Below are positions 50,271-59,984 of a stretch of DNA of 64,000 bases, piece after piece. Positions within the stretch are counted from its first letter, which is position 1; every line of letters begins with the position of its first letter. The DNA is from Chitinophagales bacterium (GTDB taxonomy: Bacteria > Bacteroidota > Bacteroidia > Chitinophagales > Saprospiraceae). Made by a program: the position numbers and the translations under genes. The notes below the pieces were generated by a model, which saw only the letters and a program-made list of their open reading frames with translations, did no database searches and had not been told where the DNA came from. The DNA lies in contig JAKSDI010000249.1 in assembly GCA_022360175.1 (NCBI GenBank), forward strand, positions 1 to 64,000, read 5' to 3'.

Positions 50271-53200
50271 CTAACGCTGGCAAGCACATTGAGTTGGCAT
50301 CAGCCCATGAGTATTGTTTATGAGAGGCCAGGCATTACCACTGCCTTCCATCTCAAAATAAAACTGACTGCGCTTACGATCATAATTGCCAATTTCATTC
50401 ATTGTAGCTGCGTCGTATAAACGGCCATTTACCATTGTATAACGCACCTGTTCAGAGTGTTGAATGTTTTCTAAAGGATTGGCGTCCAATACAATCAAAT
50501 CGGCTAATTTCCCTTCTTTAAGAGAACCAATCTGTTTTTCCATCCCCAGGTATGCAGCTCCATTAATAGTAGCAGACTTTAAGGCTTGATGATTACTCAT
50601 ACCACCTTGCTGTAGCATCCACAATTCCCAATGAGCACCTAGCCCCTGTAATTGGCCATGAGCACCAAGGTTAACATTGACGCCTGCTTTTTGAAGTTTG
50701 TTTAGGGATTGGGAAGTAAGTATATGTCCATTCGTATATTCTTCGTCAGGAATCATAGTCCTGTGACGTGCTCTTGAATCTACAATGGGACGTGGAGTGA
50801 ATGTTAGTAAGCGCTCCTTTTCCCAGACATTCGTATGTTGATACCAGTAGTATTCTCCATTGACACTACCATAATTTACAATCAAGGTAGGAGTGTTATG
50901 ACAATTGGTTTGAGACCAGAATTGAACGACATCATCATGAAGAGGAGCTACTGGAATATTGTGCTCTACTCCTGTGTGGCCGTCAGCAACCATACTCATA
51001 TTGTGATAAAAGAAAGAACCGCCCTCTGGTACGACCATAATACCTAGTTCACGGGCAGCCTGCATTACTTGTTGTCGCTGCTCACGGCGAGGTTGATTAT
51101 AGCTCTTTACCGAAAAGGCGCCATAAGCTTTGGTCCGGCGGATAGCAGAGCGTGCATCTTCCAGATTGTTTATCACTGCTTTGAAATCTCCATCAGCACC
51201 ATATAGGATGGTACCTGTAGAAAACAATCGAGGGCCTACCATTTTACCTGCTTTGATCATCTCAGAATGAGAAAAGATCATTTCCGAATTGGAAGAAGGA
51301 TCATGAGCAGTTGTAACACCATAAGCGAGATTGGCATAATACTGCCAGCTCTTTTGAGGGCTAAGGCCAAATCGGAAATCTCCCAGGTGTCCATGTACAT
51401 CGATAATACCAGGCATAATCGTTTTGCCATTACAATCTATGATCTTTACATCTCCTCTTTTCGGTATTCTGACTTTCCCAGCTTCACCGATTGCCTTGAT
51501 TGTATTTCCATCGATAAGGATAGTACCGTTTTCAATAACTTCATCTCCTTCCATTGTAATAATACGGGCATTGGTGAAGGCAATCATTCCCTCAGGCTGA
51601 TCAGCGATCACTTCTAATGCTATCTTCAGGCCGGTGCTATCCATTGGCGGAAGGCTGTCTAGAGCACCTTCCAAAAAGCTGAATCGCTCTTCTAATTCAT
51701 CTGAGAAATATTCATCTCCCAGCATCCAGAATAACTTTTTACTATCCTTCGACCAATGAATATTAATCCCTGCATCCTTGGCTACCTGTGCAACAGGGAC
51801 TGCTTTTGTTTTTGCCGAAAGGCCTACTGATTGTCCAGTTGATGGCATAGGCGCAACATATACTTTATACAACTCGGACCATGCTACCCATTTATTATCC
51901 GGGCTAGGGACAAAGCGCTGGGCATACTTGCCTTCAAATAGTTTTTTGTCGTCAGTACCATCTAGTTTAATACTGTGATACGCTTTGGTAAGGCTACCAA
52001 AGATGTAACCACCTTTTTGGTAAAATATACGATCGCCACTAAGATTGAAAACAGGATATTCTCCGGCAGGAGTCACAAAATTAGCTTCTCCACCGCTAAG
52101 AGGAAGCGTATAAATGCCTGGCTCTTTACAGTGAGCATATCCCTGATGCATATTTCCACCATCTTTGCGATAAACAAGGAGTTGCCCATCTGGTGAAAAG
52201 CTCGGAGAGCGGTAAATACCTTTTTCTTCAGTAAGTTTTACAGGCGAAGTACTTGAGGTGTTTAAATTGATCTTCCAGATAGCTCCCATTTCTTCATCAT
52301 CCCAGGTAGTAAAAACCAGGCTGTTGCCATCGGGGCTGAAAGCGGGTTCAAACTGAAAATCATCGGCTGCGGAACCACTCAAATTGACCAAACGGCTTGC
52401 TTGTCCATTAGGTAATTCCTTCTTCCAAAGGCTCCCTAGCGCACTAAATACAAGATAGTTTTCATCAGGAGAGGTTACTGCCTGACGGATTACATTTGCA
52501 TTAAACCTTGATTCAAAAGCTTTATTTTCGAATTCGACCGTTTCCTGGAAACGATGAGTCGCTGTGGCAGTGAATGGAATTTCAGTAGCATTACCTTTAC
52601 TCGCATCAACTTTCCAAATCTTACCCTGGCCCCAGATGATGATATGTTTGTCATCAGGAGTCCAGTCAAAGCCAGTATAAGCACCAAATATAGCCCAGGC
52701 TTCCTGCTGATCCTTGCTAAGTTGATCAAAAATTGGAAAGTTTTGCCCTGTTTCTAAATCGTGAATAAACAGTACTGATTTAGTACGAATACGACGTACA
52801 AAAGCCAGTTTTTTACCATCGTTAGAAACTTGTGGACGGCAAGCACCTCCTGGGCCACTTATTATATTCTTTGTTTTTCCTTCCTCGCGGTCATAGCGCT
52901 TGATAATATAAATCTGGCTATTAGGATCTTTGTTGTATTGAAAGAAGCCGCCTGGATACATGTCTTCACTAAAATATACGTAACGGCCATCAGGAGAAAC
53001 AGATGGTTCGTTGACATCCTGCTGATCATTTTTCCTTTTGGTCAACTGGAATCCTGATCCTCCACTAATGTGATACATCCACATTTCACCAGCACCTAAT
53101 GAACGTTGTGACGTAAAATGTTTTCGAGCTATGAAGTATTGCCCATCAGGCATCCAGCTTGGATTGTTGAGCAGGCGAAAGCTTTCTTTCGTTAGTTGCT

Positions 53201-53561
53201 TAGCATTAGCTCCATCACTATCCATTACCCAAATATTGTCTCCACCACCAGCATCACTGGTAAATAGAATACTTTTTCCATCAGGGCTAAATCTAGGTTG
53301 TACTTCATATGCCAATCCTGTGCGGAGTGGAGTAGCTTTACCACCTGTAATTGGCATGGTGTAAATATCACCCATCAAATCGAAGGTGATCGTTTTTCCA
53401 TCAGGGCTTACATCCAGGTTCATCCAGGTCCCTTCTGTAAAAGTAAGCTCCACTTCTTTATGGGGCCCTTCAGGATTATTTACATCCCATTGCTCCTCTT
53501 TTTGTGCGAAACTTGCTGTTGTTAAAATAGTTAAGGCCAATAGCCAGCAAAGTTTTTTCAT
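50271..53561 (-). CDS. TolB-type beta-propeller fused to an amidohydrolase
   Basis: This 1096-residue exported enzyme has a signal peptide (LCWLLALTILTTASFAQ). Residues ~30-620 form two PD40/WD40-like (TolB) propellers with many blades of the type FSPDGKSILFTSD and SPDGRYVYFSED. Residues ~660-1070 are an amidohydrolase with metal motif GIIDVHGHLGDF, GVTTAHDP, a conserved lysine region, LGAHGQLQGLGAHWE and GKLADLIVLDANPLENI. Such fusions are common in Bacteroidota and resemble imidazolonepropionase or prolidase-like enzymes; the substrate is unknown, with peptides or cyclic amides being plausible. A -7-like TATCTTCG lies just ahead of its start. It is divergent from the prolyl oligopeptidase gene, with a shared promoter region (53562-53775). 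Confidence 0.92.
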   Translation of the reverse strand: MKKLCWLLALTILTTASFAQKEEQWDVNNPEGPHKEVELTFTEGTWMNLDVSPDGKTITFDLMGDIYTMPITGGKATPLRTGLAYEVQPRFSPDGKSILFTSDAGGGDNIWVMDSDGANAKQLTKESFRLLNNPSWMPDGQYFIARKHFTSQRSLGAGEMWMYHISGGSGFQLTKRKNDQQDVNEPSVSPDGRYVYFSEDMYPGGFFQYNKDPNSQIYIIKRYDREEGKTKNIISGPGGACRPQVSNDGKKLAFVRRIRTKSVLFIHDLETGQNFPIFDQLSKDQQEAWAIFGAYTGFDWTPDDKHIIIWGQGKIWKVDASKGNATEIPFTATATHRFQETVEFENKAFESRFNANVIRQAVTSPDENYLVFSALGSLWKKELPNGQASRLVNLSGSAADDFQFEPAFSPDGNSLVFTTWDDEEMGAIWKINLNTSSTSPVKLTEEKGIYRSPSFSPDGQLLVYRKDGGNMHQGYAHCKEPGIYTLPLSGGEANFVTPAGEYPVFNLSGDRIFYQKGGYIFGSLTKAYHSIKLDGTDDKKLFEGKYAQRFVPSPDNKWVAWSELYKVYVAPMPSTGQSVGLSAKTKAVPVAQVAKDAGINIHWSKDSKKLFWMLGDEYFSDELEERFSFLEGALDSLPPMDSTGLKIALEVIADQPEGMIAFTNARIITMEGDEVIENGTILIDGNTIKAIGEAGKVRIPKRGDVKIIDCNGKTIMPGIIDVHGHLGDFRFGLSPQKSWQYYANLAYGVTTAHDPSSNSEMIFSHSEMIKAGKMVGPRLFSTGTILYGADGDFKAVINNLEDARSAIRRTKAYGAFSVKSYNQPRREQRQQVMQAARELGIMVVPEGGSFFYHNMSMVADGHTGVEHNIPVAPLHDDVVQFWSQTNCHNTPTLIVNYGSVNGEYYWYQHTNVWEKERLLTFTPRPIVDSRARHRTMIPDEEYTNGHILTSQSLNKLQKAGVNVNLGAHGQLQGLGAHWELWMLQQGGMSNHQALKSATINGAAYLGMEKQIGSLKEGKLADLIVLDANPLENIQHSEQVRYTMVNGRLYDAATMNEIGNYDRKRSQFYFEMEGSGNAWPLINNTHGLMPTQCACQR

Positions 53562-53775
53562 TTCCTGTTATTATTTTTTTGCGAAGATAGAATACCTAGT
53601 CGGAAGTTTTAGAGTTCAGATATTAGATTTAGAACCTTGGTGAGCCTCCAAAACCCAAATTGCCAATACCCGACACCTAAGCTTCTTTATTCGTCACTTT
53701 AGCAATATTTCCCACGCCTGTTTTCCAATACTACCAAGGATAATTGATTAAATTCGGGCAAAAAATAGAAAATAC

Positions 53776-55935
53776 ATGCAAAAGTTCTTTTTTTTAGCGC
53801 TTTTGGCAGCATTCTTTACTGCATGCCAACCAAATAATACCACAGATACAGAGGCTCAAAATAATGAACCTATGAAATTAGATTATCCCACAACAGAAAA
53901 GGGAGAGGTAGTAGATGAATACCATGGGCAAACAGTTGACGATCCTTATCGTTGGCTGGAAATAGATACTGCCGAGAACGTAAAAGAATGGGTGAAAGCA
54001 GAAAATGAAGTTACTTTTGGCTACCTGGAGCAGATTCCTTTCCGCGAAGCAATCCGTCAGCGTTTGGAGAAACTGCTCAATTATGAACGTTATAGTGCAC
54101 CTTTCCAGGAAGGTAAATACACTTACTTTAGCAAAAATGATGGCCTTCAGGATCAATCTGTTATTTACCGTCAGGAGAATGCAGATGATGAGCCTAAAGT
54201 TTTTTTAGACCCTAACAAATTTTCAAAAGATGGAACTACTTCACTAGCTGGCCTTAGTTTCACCAAAGACGGAAGCCGGGCAGCTTATATGATTTCTGAA
54301 GGGGGGTCTGATTGGCGAAAGGTAATTGTTATTGATGCAGAAAGCATGGCTGTGGTTGATGATACGCTAAAAGATGTGAAGTTTTCAGGTATTGCCTGGA
54401 ATGGTAACGATGGATTTTATTATAGCTCTTATGACAAGCCGAAGGAAGGGAGCCAACTCTCTGGCCTGACACAGCACCATAAATTATATTATCACAAATT
54501 GGGTACTCCTCAATCTTCTGACCAATTAGTATTTGGAGGAGAAGAAACGCCACGCCGCTATATTTTTGCTGGTGTTACTGAAGATGAGCGTTGGTTAGCT
54601 ATTTCGGCAGCAGTGTCTACAACAGGTAATGAATTATACCTGAAAGACCTGACGAATGCGAATAGCCCTATCGTGAAAGTAGTTGATAATTTTGATAATT
54701 CTCATGGGATTGTACATAGCGAAGATGGCTGGCTGTATATAGAAACCAATCTGGATGCACCTAACAACCGATTGGTAAAAGTAAAGGCTGATAATCCTTC
54801 TCCTGAGAACTGGACGGATGTTATACCAGAAACGAAAGAAGTACTCAGCGTTAGTACAGCGGGAGGTTATCTATTTGCACAATATCTGCGGGATGCACTT
54901 TCTGCGGTAGATCAGTATAAACTAGATGGTAGCAAAGTACGTACTGTAGAGCTTCCTGGACAGGGTACTGCTGCTGGGTTTGGTGGCAAATGGACAGACA
55001 AGGAGTTGTATTATACTTTTACAAGCTATATTGATCCAGGTACCATCTATCTGTACAATATAGAAAGCGGTGCTTCGGAAGTATATAAAAAGAGTGGGGT
55101 GGAGTTTGATCCAAGCCAATATGTTTCCAAGCAGGTCTTTTATGAGTCGAAGGATGGTACTCGTGTTCCTATGATGATTACTCATAAAAAAGGATTGGAG
55201 CTGAATGGTGAAAACCCGACTATGTTATATGGTTATGGAGGGTTTAATGTAAGTTTACGCCCATACTTTAGTACTTCAAATATCGTATGGCTTGAAAATG
55301 GAGGTGTTTATGCTGTTCCAAATCTTCGTGGTGGTGGCGAATATGGTGAAGAATGGCACCTTGCGGGAACTAAAACAAGTAAGCAAAATGTATTTGATGA
55401 TTTCATTGCAGCAGCAGAATACCTGATTGAAAACAAGTACACTTCTTCGGATTATCTTGCTATCTCTGGAGGTTCTAATGGTGGACTATTGGTTGGCGCA
55501 GTGATGACTCAACGCCCTGATCTGGTAAAAGTAGCGCTGCCTGCAGTTGGTGTACTGGATATGCTTCGTTATCACAAATTTACAGCAGGTGCTGGTTGGG
55601 CATACGATTATGGTACAGCTGATGAAAGCCCTGAGATGTTTGAATACCTGCTAGGCTATTCTCCTTATCACAATATCAAAGAAGGAGTATCTTACCCGGC
55701 TACTATGGTAACTACCGCTGATCATGATGATCGTGTGGTACCAGCACACTCATTTAAGTTTGCTGCTCGTTTACAAGAGCATCAATCATCTGATAATCCA
55801 ACAATCATTCGCATAGAAACCAAGGCCGGCCACGGCGCAGGAAAGCCAATTTCTATGATCATTGAAGAACAAGCTGATAAGTGGGCATTTACATTGTATA
55901 ACATGAATGCACCAGTGAAGTACTTGAAGAATTAA
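53776..55935 (+). CDS. Prolyl oligopeptidase (S9A), lipoprotein
   Basis: This 719-residue serine peptidase cuts short peptides after proline. It has a signal peptide with lipobox FTAC (C17). The N-terminal cap DPYRWLE (about 55-62) and a seven-bladed propeller (about 110-460) precede the alpha/beta hydrolase. The catalytic triad is S567 in ISGGSNGG, Asp in TTADHDDRVV (D651/D652) and H686 in AGHGAGK. YGYGGFNVSLRPYFS and NLRGGGEYGEEWH are typical S9A blocks. Length is normal (about 700). It would be attached to a membrane facing the periplasm. Divergent from the amidohydrolase, and followed by a palindromic repeat at 55967. Confidence 0.96.
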   Translation: MQKFFFLALLAAFFTACQPNNTTDTEAQNNEPMKLDYPTTEKGEVVDEYHGQTVDDPYRWLEIDTAENVKEWVKAENEVTFGYLEQIPFREAIRQRLEKLLNYERYSAPFQEGKYTYFSKNDGLQDQSVIYRQENADDEPKVFLDPNKFSKDGTTSLAGLSFTKDGSRAAYMISEGGSDWRKVIVIDAESMAVVDDTLKDVKFSGIAWNGNDGFYYSSYDKPKEGSQLSGLTQHHKLYYHKLGTPQSSDQLVFGGEETPRRYIFAGVTEDERWLAISAAVSTTGNELYLKDLTNANSPIVKVVDNFDNSHGIVHSEDGWLYIETNLDAPNNRLVKVKADNPSPENWTDVIPETKEVLSVSTAGGYLFAQYLRDALSAVDQYKLDGSKVRTVELPGQGTAAGFGGKWTDKELYYTFTSYIDPGTIYLYNIESGASEVYKKSGVEFDPSQYVSKQVFYESKDGTRVPMMITHKKGLELNGENPTMLYGYGGFNVSLRPYFSTSNIVWLENGGVYAVPNLRGGGEYGEEWHLAGTKTSKQNVFDDFIAAAEYLIENKYTSSDYLAISGGSNGGLLVGAVMTQRPDLVKVALPAVGVLDMLRYHKFTAGAGWAYDYGTADESPEMFEYLLGYSPYHNIKEGVSYPATMVTTADHDDRVVPAHSFKFAARLQEHQSSDNPTIIRIETKAGHGAGKPISMIIEEQADKWAFTLYNMNAPVKYLKN

Positions 55936-55966
55936 GTAAAGCTATTAGTAAGAGTAATATAAAAGA

Positions 55967-56033
55967 GGTCCACGAATGGCACCTATTTCACGGATTCTTA
56001 GGGTTTTCGTGTAATTCGAGCAATTCGTGGACC
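55967..56033. repeat. Palindromic intergenic element (GGTCCACGAAT arms)
   Basis: An 11-base perfect inverted repeat (55967-55977 with 56023-56033) surrounds 45 bases containing TTCGTGTAATTCGAG. A related phrase (CGCGAAATTCCGTGACATC) occurs again near 56100-56120. Such CGTG-AATTCG phrases are common as dispersed intergenic repeats in Bacteroidota genomes (from memory). It could also help end the plus-strand transcript. Confidence 0.5.
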
Positions 56034-56157
56034 CTACACCTAAATATTTATATCTAAAATGCTGTAGGCTATTGTCTATCGATAAAATCTAATTGATTAA
56101 TCCGCGAAATTCCGTGACATCTGCGGGAAATATACTTAGGAATAATTTCTTCTTATG

Positions 56158-57330
56158 TTACCCTAAAACCCTCTTCATATTCCATTTGTGATACCTTTTT
56201 CTTGCCATCACCTTAGCAAATCGCCACCCATAGATTAACTGAGGTTTCCACCAGGACCAATTGTACTTGCGAATACGATCAATATTAGCAATCAGGATAA
56301 AAAAGAATAATTCAAAAAGCAATGCTCCAAGTACGGTTTGCCAGGGAGTAAGGCTGCGATACCAATACCTGGAAAGGCCTATTCCAAACCATGTGCTATA
56401 TAATAAAACAAAATGGACTTCATAAATTACAAGTGTTTCACTTCCTATTCTTAAGAGTAAGGCAGGAATCTTTTGCCATAATTGTGCAATCCATATAAAT
56501 AGTGCTACAGCAATGAAAACATGGCCTAATCGCCATAACAGAAAGTTGAAATTGGCATGGCGATAAAACTGATGTATGCCAGTCCATTCGTATAGATTCA
56601 TCAGCCAATAGTAGGAGTAGTGATGAGTAAGAACCCCCACAATGAGTAAACCGGCAGGTAACCAATGGCCAAATGCTAGTTTGGGAAAACGGTTTAAAAA
56701 ATAACCTAGTACACCTCCAAGCATAGAGTACCCAACCCAGGGAATAGGGGTGAACACTGAACCATTTGCTTTAGTGAAGTAATTAGACAGAATAATAGGC
56801 ATTGCATTCCAATCTGTTTCTTTCACATCAAAGTGGAAAAGAAACACCAAAAATGCTCCTATACTTAATATGATGGGAAGGGCTACTTTCAGGCGGTCAC
56901 TGATATAGTAACATGCAATAAGCACCCATAATGCAATACCAATACAATGCAATACATCGACTGCAATCATTCCCGGATAAAAATATCCTTTGAGTAAGCG
57001 TGGAAAACTTAATCTGAGAATATACCCAATAAAGATGAGTTGGAACCCTCGGCGAGCCCCTTTTTGCACTCTCTCATTTTCCCAGAAGGGGCGCTTGTTT
57101 TTAAGCAATAAAAAAACAAAAATAAGGCCACTGGCGAAAAAGAAAATAGGAGCGGTCATCCCGCGCATAAAGGACCAGGTAGCATAAATCGGATTTTCCA
57201 AATCGCGATAATCTACAGCCAGAAGAGTATCAGTAAAGTGCCCCTGCAACATCATTAATATTGCATAAGCCCGCAAGAGGTCAATAAATGTAATCCTGCG
57301 CTTGGAAGGGGGATGGATGTTCGTGTCTAT
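56158..57330 (-). CDS. DUF1624/HGSNAT-like membrane acyltransferase, apparently starting at ATA
   Basis: The protein has 390 residues if translation begins at an ATA codon (57328-57330), giving MDTNIHPPSKRRITFIDLL. The usual callers would pick the TTG at 57276 (MRAYAILMMLQ), but that removes the conserved N-terminal RITFIDLLRAYAILMMLQGHF of the heparan-alpha-glucosaminide N-acetyltransferase-like family. No in-frame ATG, GTG or TTG exists further upstream. About ten membrane spans are seen. Members move acyl groups from acyl-CoA across the membrane to sugars. A perfect -7 element TATCTTTG at 57353-57360 lies just upstream, so the short form would leave 75 untranslated bases. Either the real start is ATA, or an ATG has mutated, or a base was misread. 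Confidence 0.82.
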   Translation of the reverse strand: MDTNIHPPSKRRITFIDLLRAYAILMMLQGHFTDTLLAVDYRDLENPIYATWSFMRGMTAPIFFFASGLIFVFLLLKNKRPFWENERVQKGARRGFQLIFIGYILRLSFPRLLKGYFYPGMIAVDVLHCIGIALWVLIACYYISDRLKVALPIILSIGAFLVFLFHFDVKETDWNAMPIILSNYFTKANGSVFTPIPWVGYSMLGGVLGYFLNRFPKLAFGHWLPAGLLIVGVLTHHYSYYWLMNLYEWTGIHQFYRHANFNFLLWRLGHVFIAVALFIWIAQLWQKIPALLLRIGSETLVIYEVHFVLLYSTWFGIGLSRYWYRSLTPWQTVLGALLFELFFFILIANIDRIRKYNWSWWKPQLIYGWRFAKVMARKRYHKWNMKRVLG

Positions 57331-57352
57331 GGTAGTTCGTTTGTTTAAACGA

Positions 57353-57360
57353 CAAAGATA
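57353..57360 (-). promoter_or_regulatory. -7 promoter element of the DUF1624 gene
   Basis: The minus strand reads TATCTTTG, an exact match to TAnnTTTG, about 20 bases before the ATA codon at 57330. A TTG at -33 is not clear. Confidence 0.5.
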
Positions 57361-57508
57361 AGGGTTTTATAGGGTAAATGTATTAATTACGACAATTTGC
57401 ATTTCGGCAACTTAGAGTAGGAACTTGGACCAGTTTAAACTTATAGAACATCCTCCTCAGCCCTGCAGGCAGCTCTTTCAAGAGAGCACAACATTTATAC
57501 CTCTCCAC

Positions 57509-59029
57509 TTATAATTTAGAGATATCCTGATGGATCTGTACAAATGCCTTGCCTAAATAATCATTAATATCTCTTGCAATGAGCGATTCATGCTCCAGGT
57601 CGGCAGCAGCAAGATCACCCGCCAATCCATGAATATAGACTCCTAATATAGCTGCTTTTGTTGCGGTATAGCCTTGTGCTAATAAGCCGGTTATGATGCC
57701 TGTTAATACATCGCCGCTGCCTCCTGTTCCCATTCCAGGGTTTCCTGTACTATTGAAGAAACACTCTCCTTCAGGAGTAGCAATGGAAGTATGTGCTCCC
57801 TTTAATACAATAATGATACCTCGTTTTTGAGCTTCAGCTATTTGTAGCTGTATACGTTCGAAATGATGCTCAGTTTTGCCGAAAAGGCGTTCAAATTCTT
57901 TTGGATGAGGAGTTAGAATACTATTAGGAGGTAATAAATCACTCCAGTCAGGCTGCTGAGAAAGCATGTTCAATGCATCTGCATCCAGGACTAATGGTTG
58001 AGTTGCTTTGTTCAATAACTCCTTTAATGCAGAACGGCTTGTTTTCTTTTTATCTAACCCACAACCTATGCCAATTGCCTTGTAATTTTTGAGTTTAGGA
58101 ATTTCTGAAAGATAATATTGGTGTGGATCAATAGATGCCATTGCTTCGGGAACACTGATTTGCATGATTTCATAACCACACTTGGGAATATGTACGCTTA
58201 AAAGGCCAACTCCCGAGCGCAAACAGGCTGTACTAGATAGTATCGCCGCACCCATTTTTCCATAACTACCTACTATTAATAAAGCATGCCCAAAGGTGCC
58301 TTTGTGTCCAAATTTTGGCCTGGATTTTAGTAATGTGCTAATCAGATTTTTATCAACATAAAAATAAGAAGTAACAGCAGATGCTATCTTATCATGATGT
58401 AATCCAATACTTTTTATTATCCAATGTCCCAGGCTTTCCTGATTTTCTGAAAAGAAGAAGGACAGCTTAGGTAATTCGAACGTTAAAGTATAATTGGCCT
58501 GAAAAGTAGCCGTTCTGGTATGCTTGTCAGCAAATAGGCCAGATGGAATATCAATAGCTACACGAATAGCATTTAATTGGTTGAGAAAGCCTAATAAATC
58601 AGCCCAATACTCTACAACAGGCCGATTGAGCCCCGACCCAAAAATAGCATCAATGATGATACTATCAGGAGATATTTGAGGAAAGTCATCGCCTTTATTG
58701 ATAGCAAAAACAGGAATATTTCCAAACCTTGGTAATCGATCCAGATTGACCTGATTGTCTTCACTTCGCGTGGCACCAATATTGCATAAATATAGATTTA
58801 CATCATAGCCTTTTAAATGGAGTATACGAGCTACGGCTAGGCCATCTCCGCCATTATTGCCATTTCCGCAAAAAATATGTACTGTTTTTTTGATGTCGGT
58901 AAATTGATGAGTAAACCATTCACAAAAATGTTCTGAAGCGCGCTCCATTAAATCAATAGAACGGATAGGTTCATTTTTAATGGTGTATTGATCTAACTCA
59001 CGAATTTGAGAAGCGGAGAGTATTTTCAT
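57509..59029 (-). CDS. nnr: Bifunctional NAD(P)HX epimerase/ADP-dependent NAD(P)HX dehydratase
   Basis: The 506-residue protein repairs hydrated NADH and NADPH. The N-terminal half (about 1-215) is the YjeF_N epimerase, with IFCGNGNNGGDGLAVAR and the catalytic region DAIFGSGLNRPV. The C-terminal half (about 225-506) is the carbohydrate-kinase-like dehydratase, with ALLIVGSYGKMGAAILSS, a phrase like LVLDADALNML, ILTPHPKEFERLF and the nucleotide loop GMGTGGSGDVLTG. The two halves are joined as in many bacteria. The enzyme is cytoplasmic. It is a single gene, divergent from the methyltransferase gene at 59094 with 64 bases between the starts. Confidence 0.96.
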   Translation of the reverse strand: MKILSASQIRELDQYTIKNEPIRSIDLMERASEHFCEWFTHQFTDIKKTVHIFCGNGNNGGDGLAVARILHLKGYDVNLYLCNIGATRSEDNQVNLDRLPRFGNIPVFAINKGDDFPQISPDSIIIDAIFGSGLNRPVVEYWADLLGFLNQLNAIRVAIDIPSGLFADKHTRTATFQANYTLTFELPKLSFFFSENQESLGHWIIKSIGLHHDKIASAVTSYFYVDKNLISTLLKSRPKFGHKGTFGHALLIVGSYGKMGAAILSSTACLRSGVGLLSVHIPKCGYEIMQISVPEAMASIDPHQYYLSEIPKLKNYKAIGIGCGLDKKKTSRSALKELLNKATQPLVLDADALNMLSQQPDWSDLLPPNSILTPHPKEFERLFGKTEHHFERIQLQIAEAQKRGIIIVLKGAHTSIATPEGECFFNSTGNPGMGTGGSGDVLTGIITGLLAQGYTATKAAILGVYIHGLAGDLAAADLEHESLIARDINDYLGKAFVQIHQDISKL

Positions 59030-59093
59030 GATCGTATAAATTTAAGCACGTTCTAAAAGTTTTCTTATCTTTTCACTGGCAATTTATCACTTT

Positions 59094-59984
59094 ATGACGA
59101 AAGCCCCTTCTTCCCCTCAATTTGATGATGCTCCTTTTAAGGACATTATTAGCTATTATGATCGTACCCGTTTTGATTATAATGTCGCATGGCTTAATCA
59201 GGATAATCTGGCCGTACACTTTGGTTTCTATGATCGCGATCATATGAAACATCAGGAAGCCTTAATTAATACCAATCAGGTCTTAGCCCGTTTAAGTGGC
59301 ATACAAGCTGGAGATAAAGTGCTAGACGCTGGCTGTGGCCGGGGAGGGAGTGCACTTTGGCTTGCCAAAAACAAAGATGCGAATGTAACGGGAATAGCTC
59401 CTGTACCGGGACAGATAAAAGAGGCAACACAGCATGCAAAGACAAGAAAGCTAGATGATAAAGCTGACTTCCTGGTAGCAGATTATTGTAGGGTGCCTTT
59501 ACCAGATGAACAGTTTGATGTAGTATGGGCATGTGAGAGTTTGTGCCATGCGGATGACAAGAGCGCTTTTTATAAAGAAGCTTTTCGGTTGTTAAAACCA
59601 GGAGGTAGATTGGTTATTGCAGAATATATTCGATATAAGCGTCCATTAAGTACTCCTGGAGAAAATCTCTTGTTAAGCTGGCTCAATGGCTGGGCAATTC
59701 CAGATATTGATACACCTGATGAACACCGCGCTCATGCATTTGGCGCGGGCTTTAAAACATTTGAGTTAAAAGACTATACTCGTTATACATGGATTTCTCT
59801 TAAGAATCTGTATAAAATGGCTCGAAAATGGCTATGGGCAGATTATCTATTATACGGACTAAGAATTCGTAGTAAAGATCAGCATAACAACATCCTGGGA
59901 AGTATCCGTCAGTATCGAGCATTAAAAAAGGATCTTTGGTTTTATGGAGTAATTCTCGCAACAAAAGGGGAGAGGCATGTTTAA
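59094..59984 (+). CDS. SAM-dependent methyltransferase of the sterol/tocopherol/amine type
   Basis: The 296-residue protein has motif I KVLDAGCGRGGSALWLA (about 79-95), then FDVVWACESLCHADDK and LLKPGGRLVIAEYI, the layout of small-molecule methyltransferases such as gamma-tocopherol, sterol or glycine/sarcosine enzymes. An N-terminal IISYYDRTRFDYNVAWLNQDNLAVHFGFYD matches the substrate-lid region of that group. The substrate is not evident. Its stop overlaps the start of mltA by eight bases, so the two are translationally coupled, which could point to a membrane- or wall-related substrate. Confidence 0.85.
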   Translation: MTKAPSSPQFDDAPFKDIISYYDRTRFDYNVAWLNQDNLAVHFGFYDRDHMKHQEALINTNQVLARLSGIQAGDKVLDAGCGRGGSALWLAKNKDANVTGIAPVPGQIKEATQHAKTRKLDDKADFLVADYCRVPLPDEQFDVVWACESLCHADDKSAFYKEAFRLLKPGGRLVIAEYIRYKRPLSTPGENLLLSWLNGWAIPDIDTPDEHRAHAFGAGFKTFELKDYTRYTWISLKNLYKMARKWLWADYLLYGLRIRSKDQHNNILGSIRQYRALKKDLWFYGVILATKGERHV

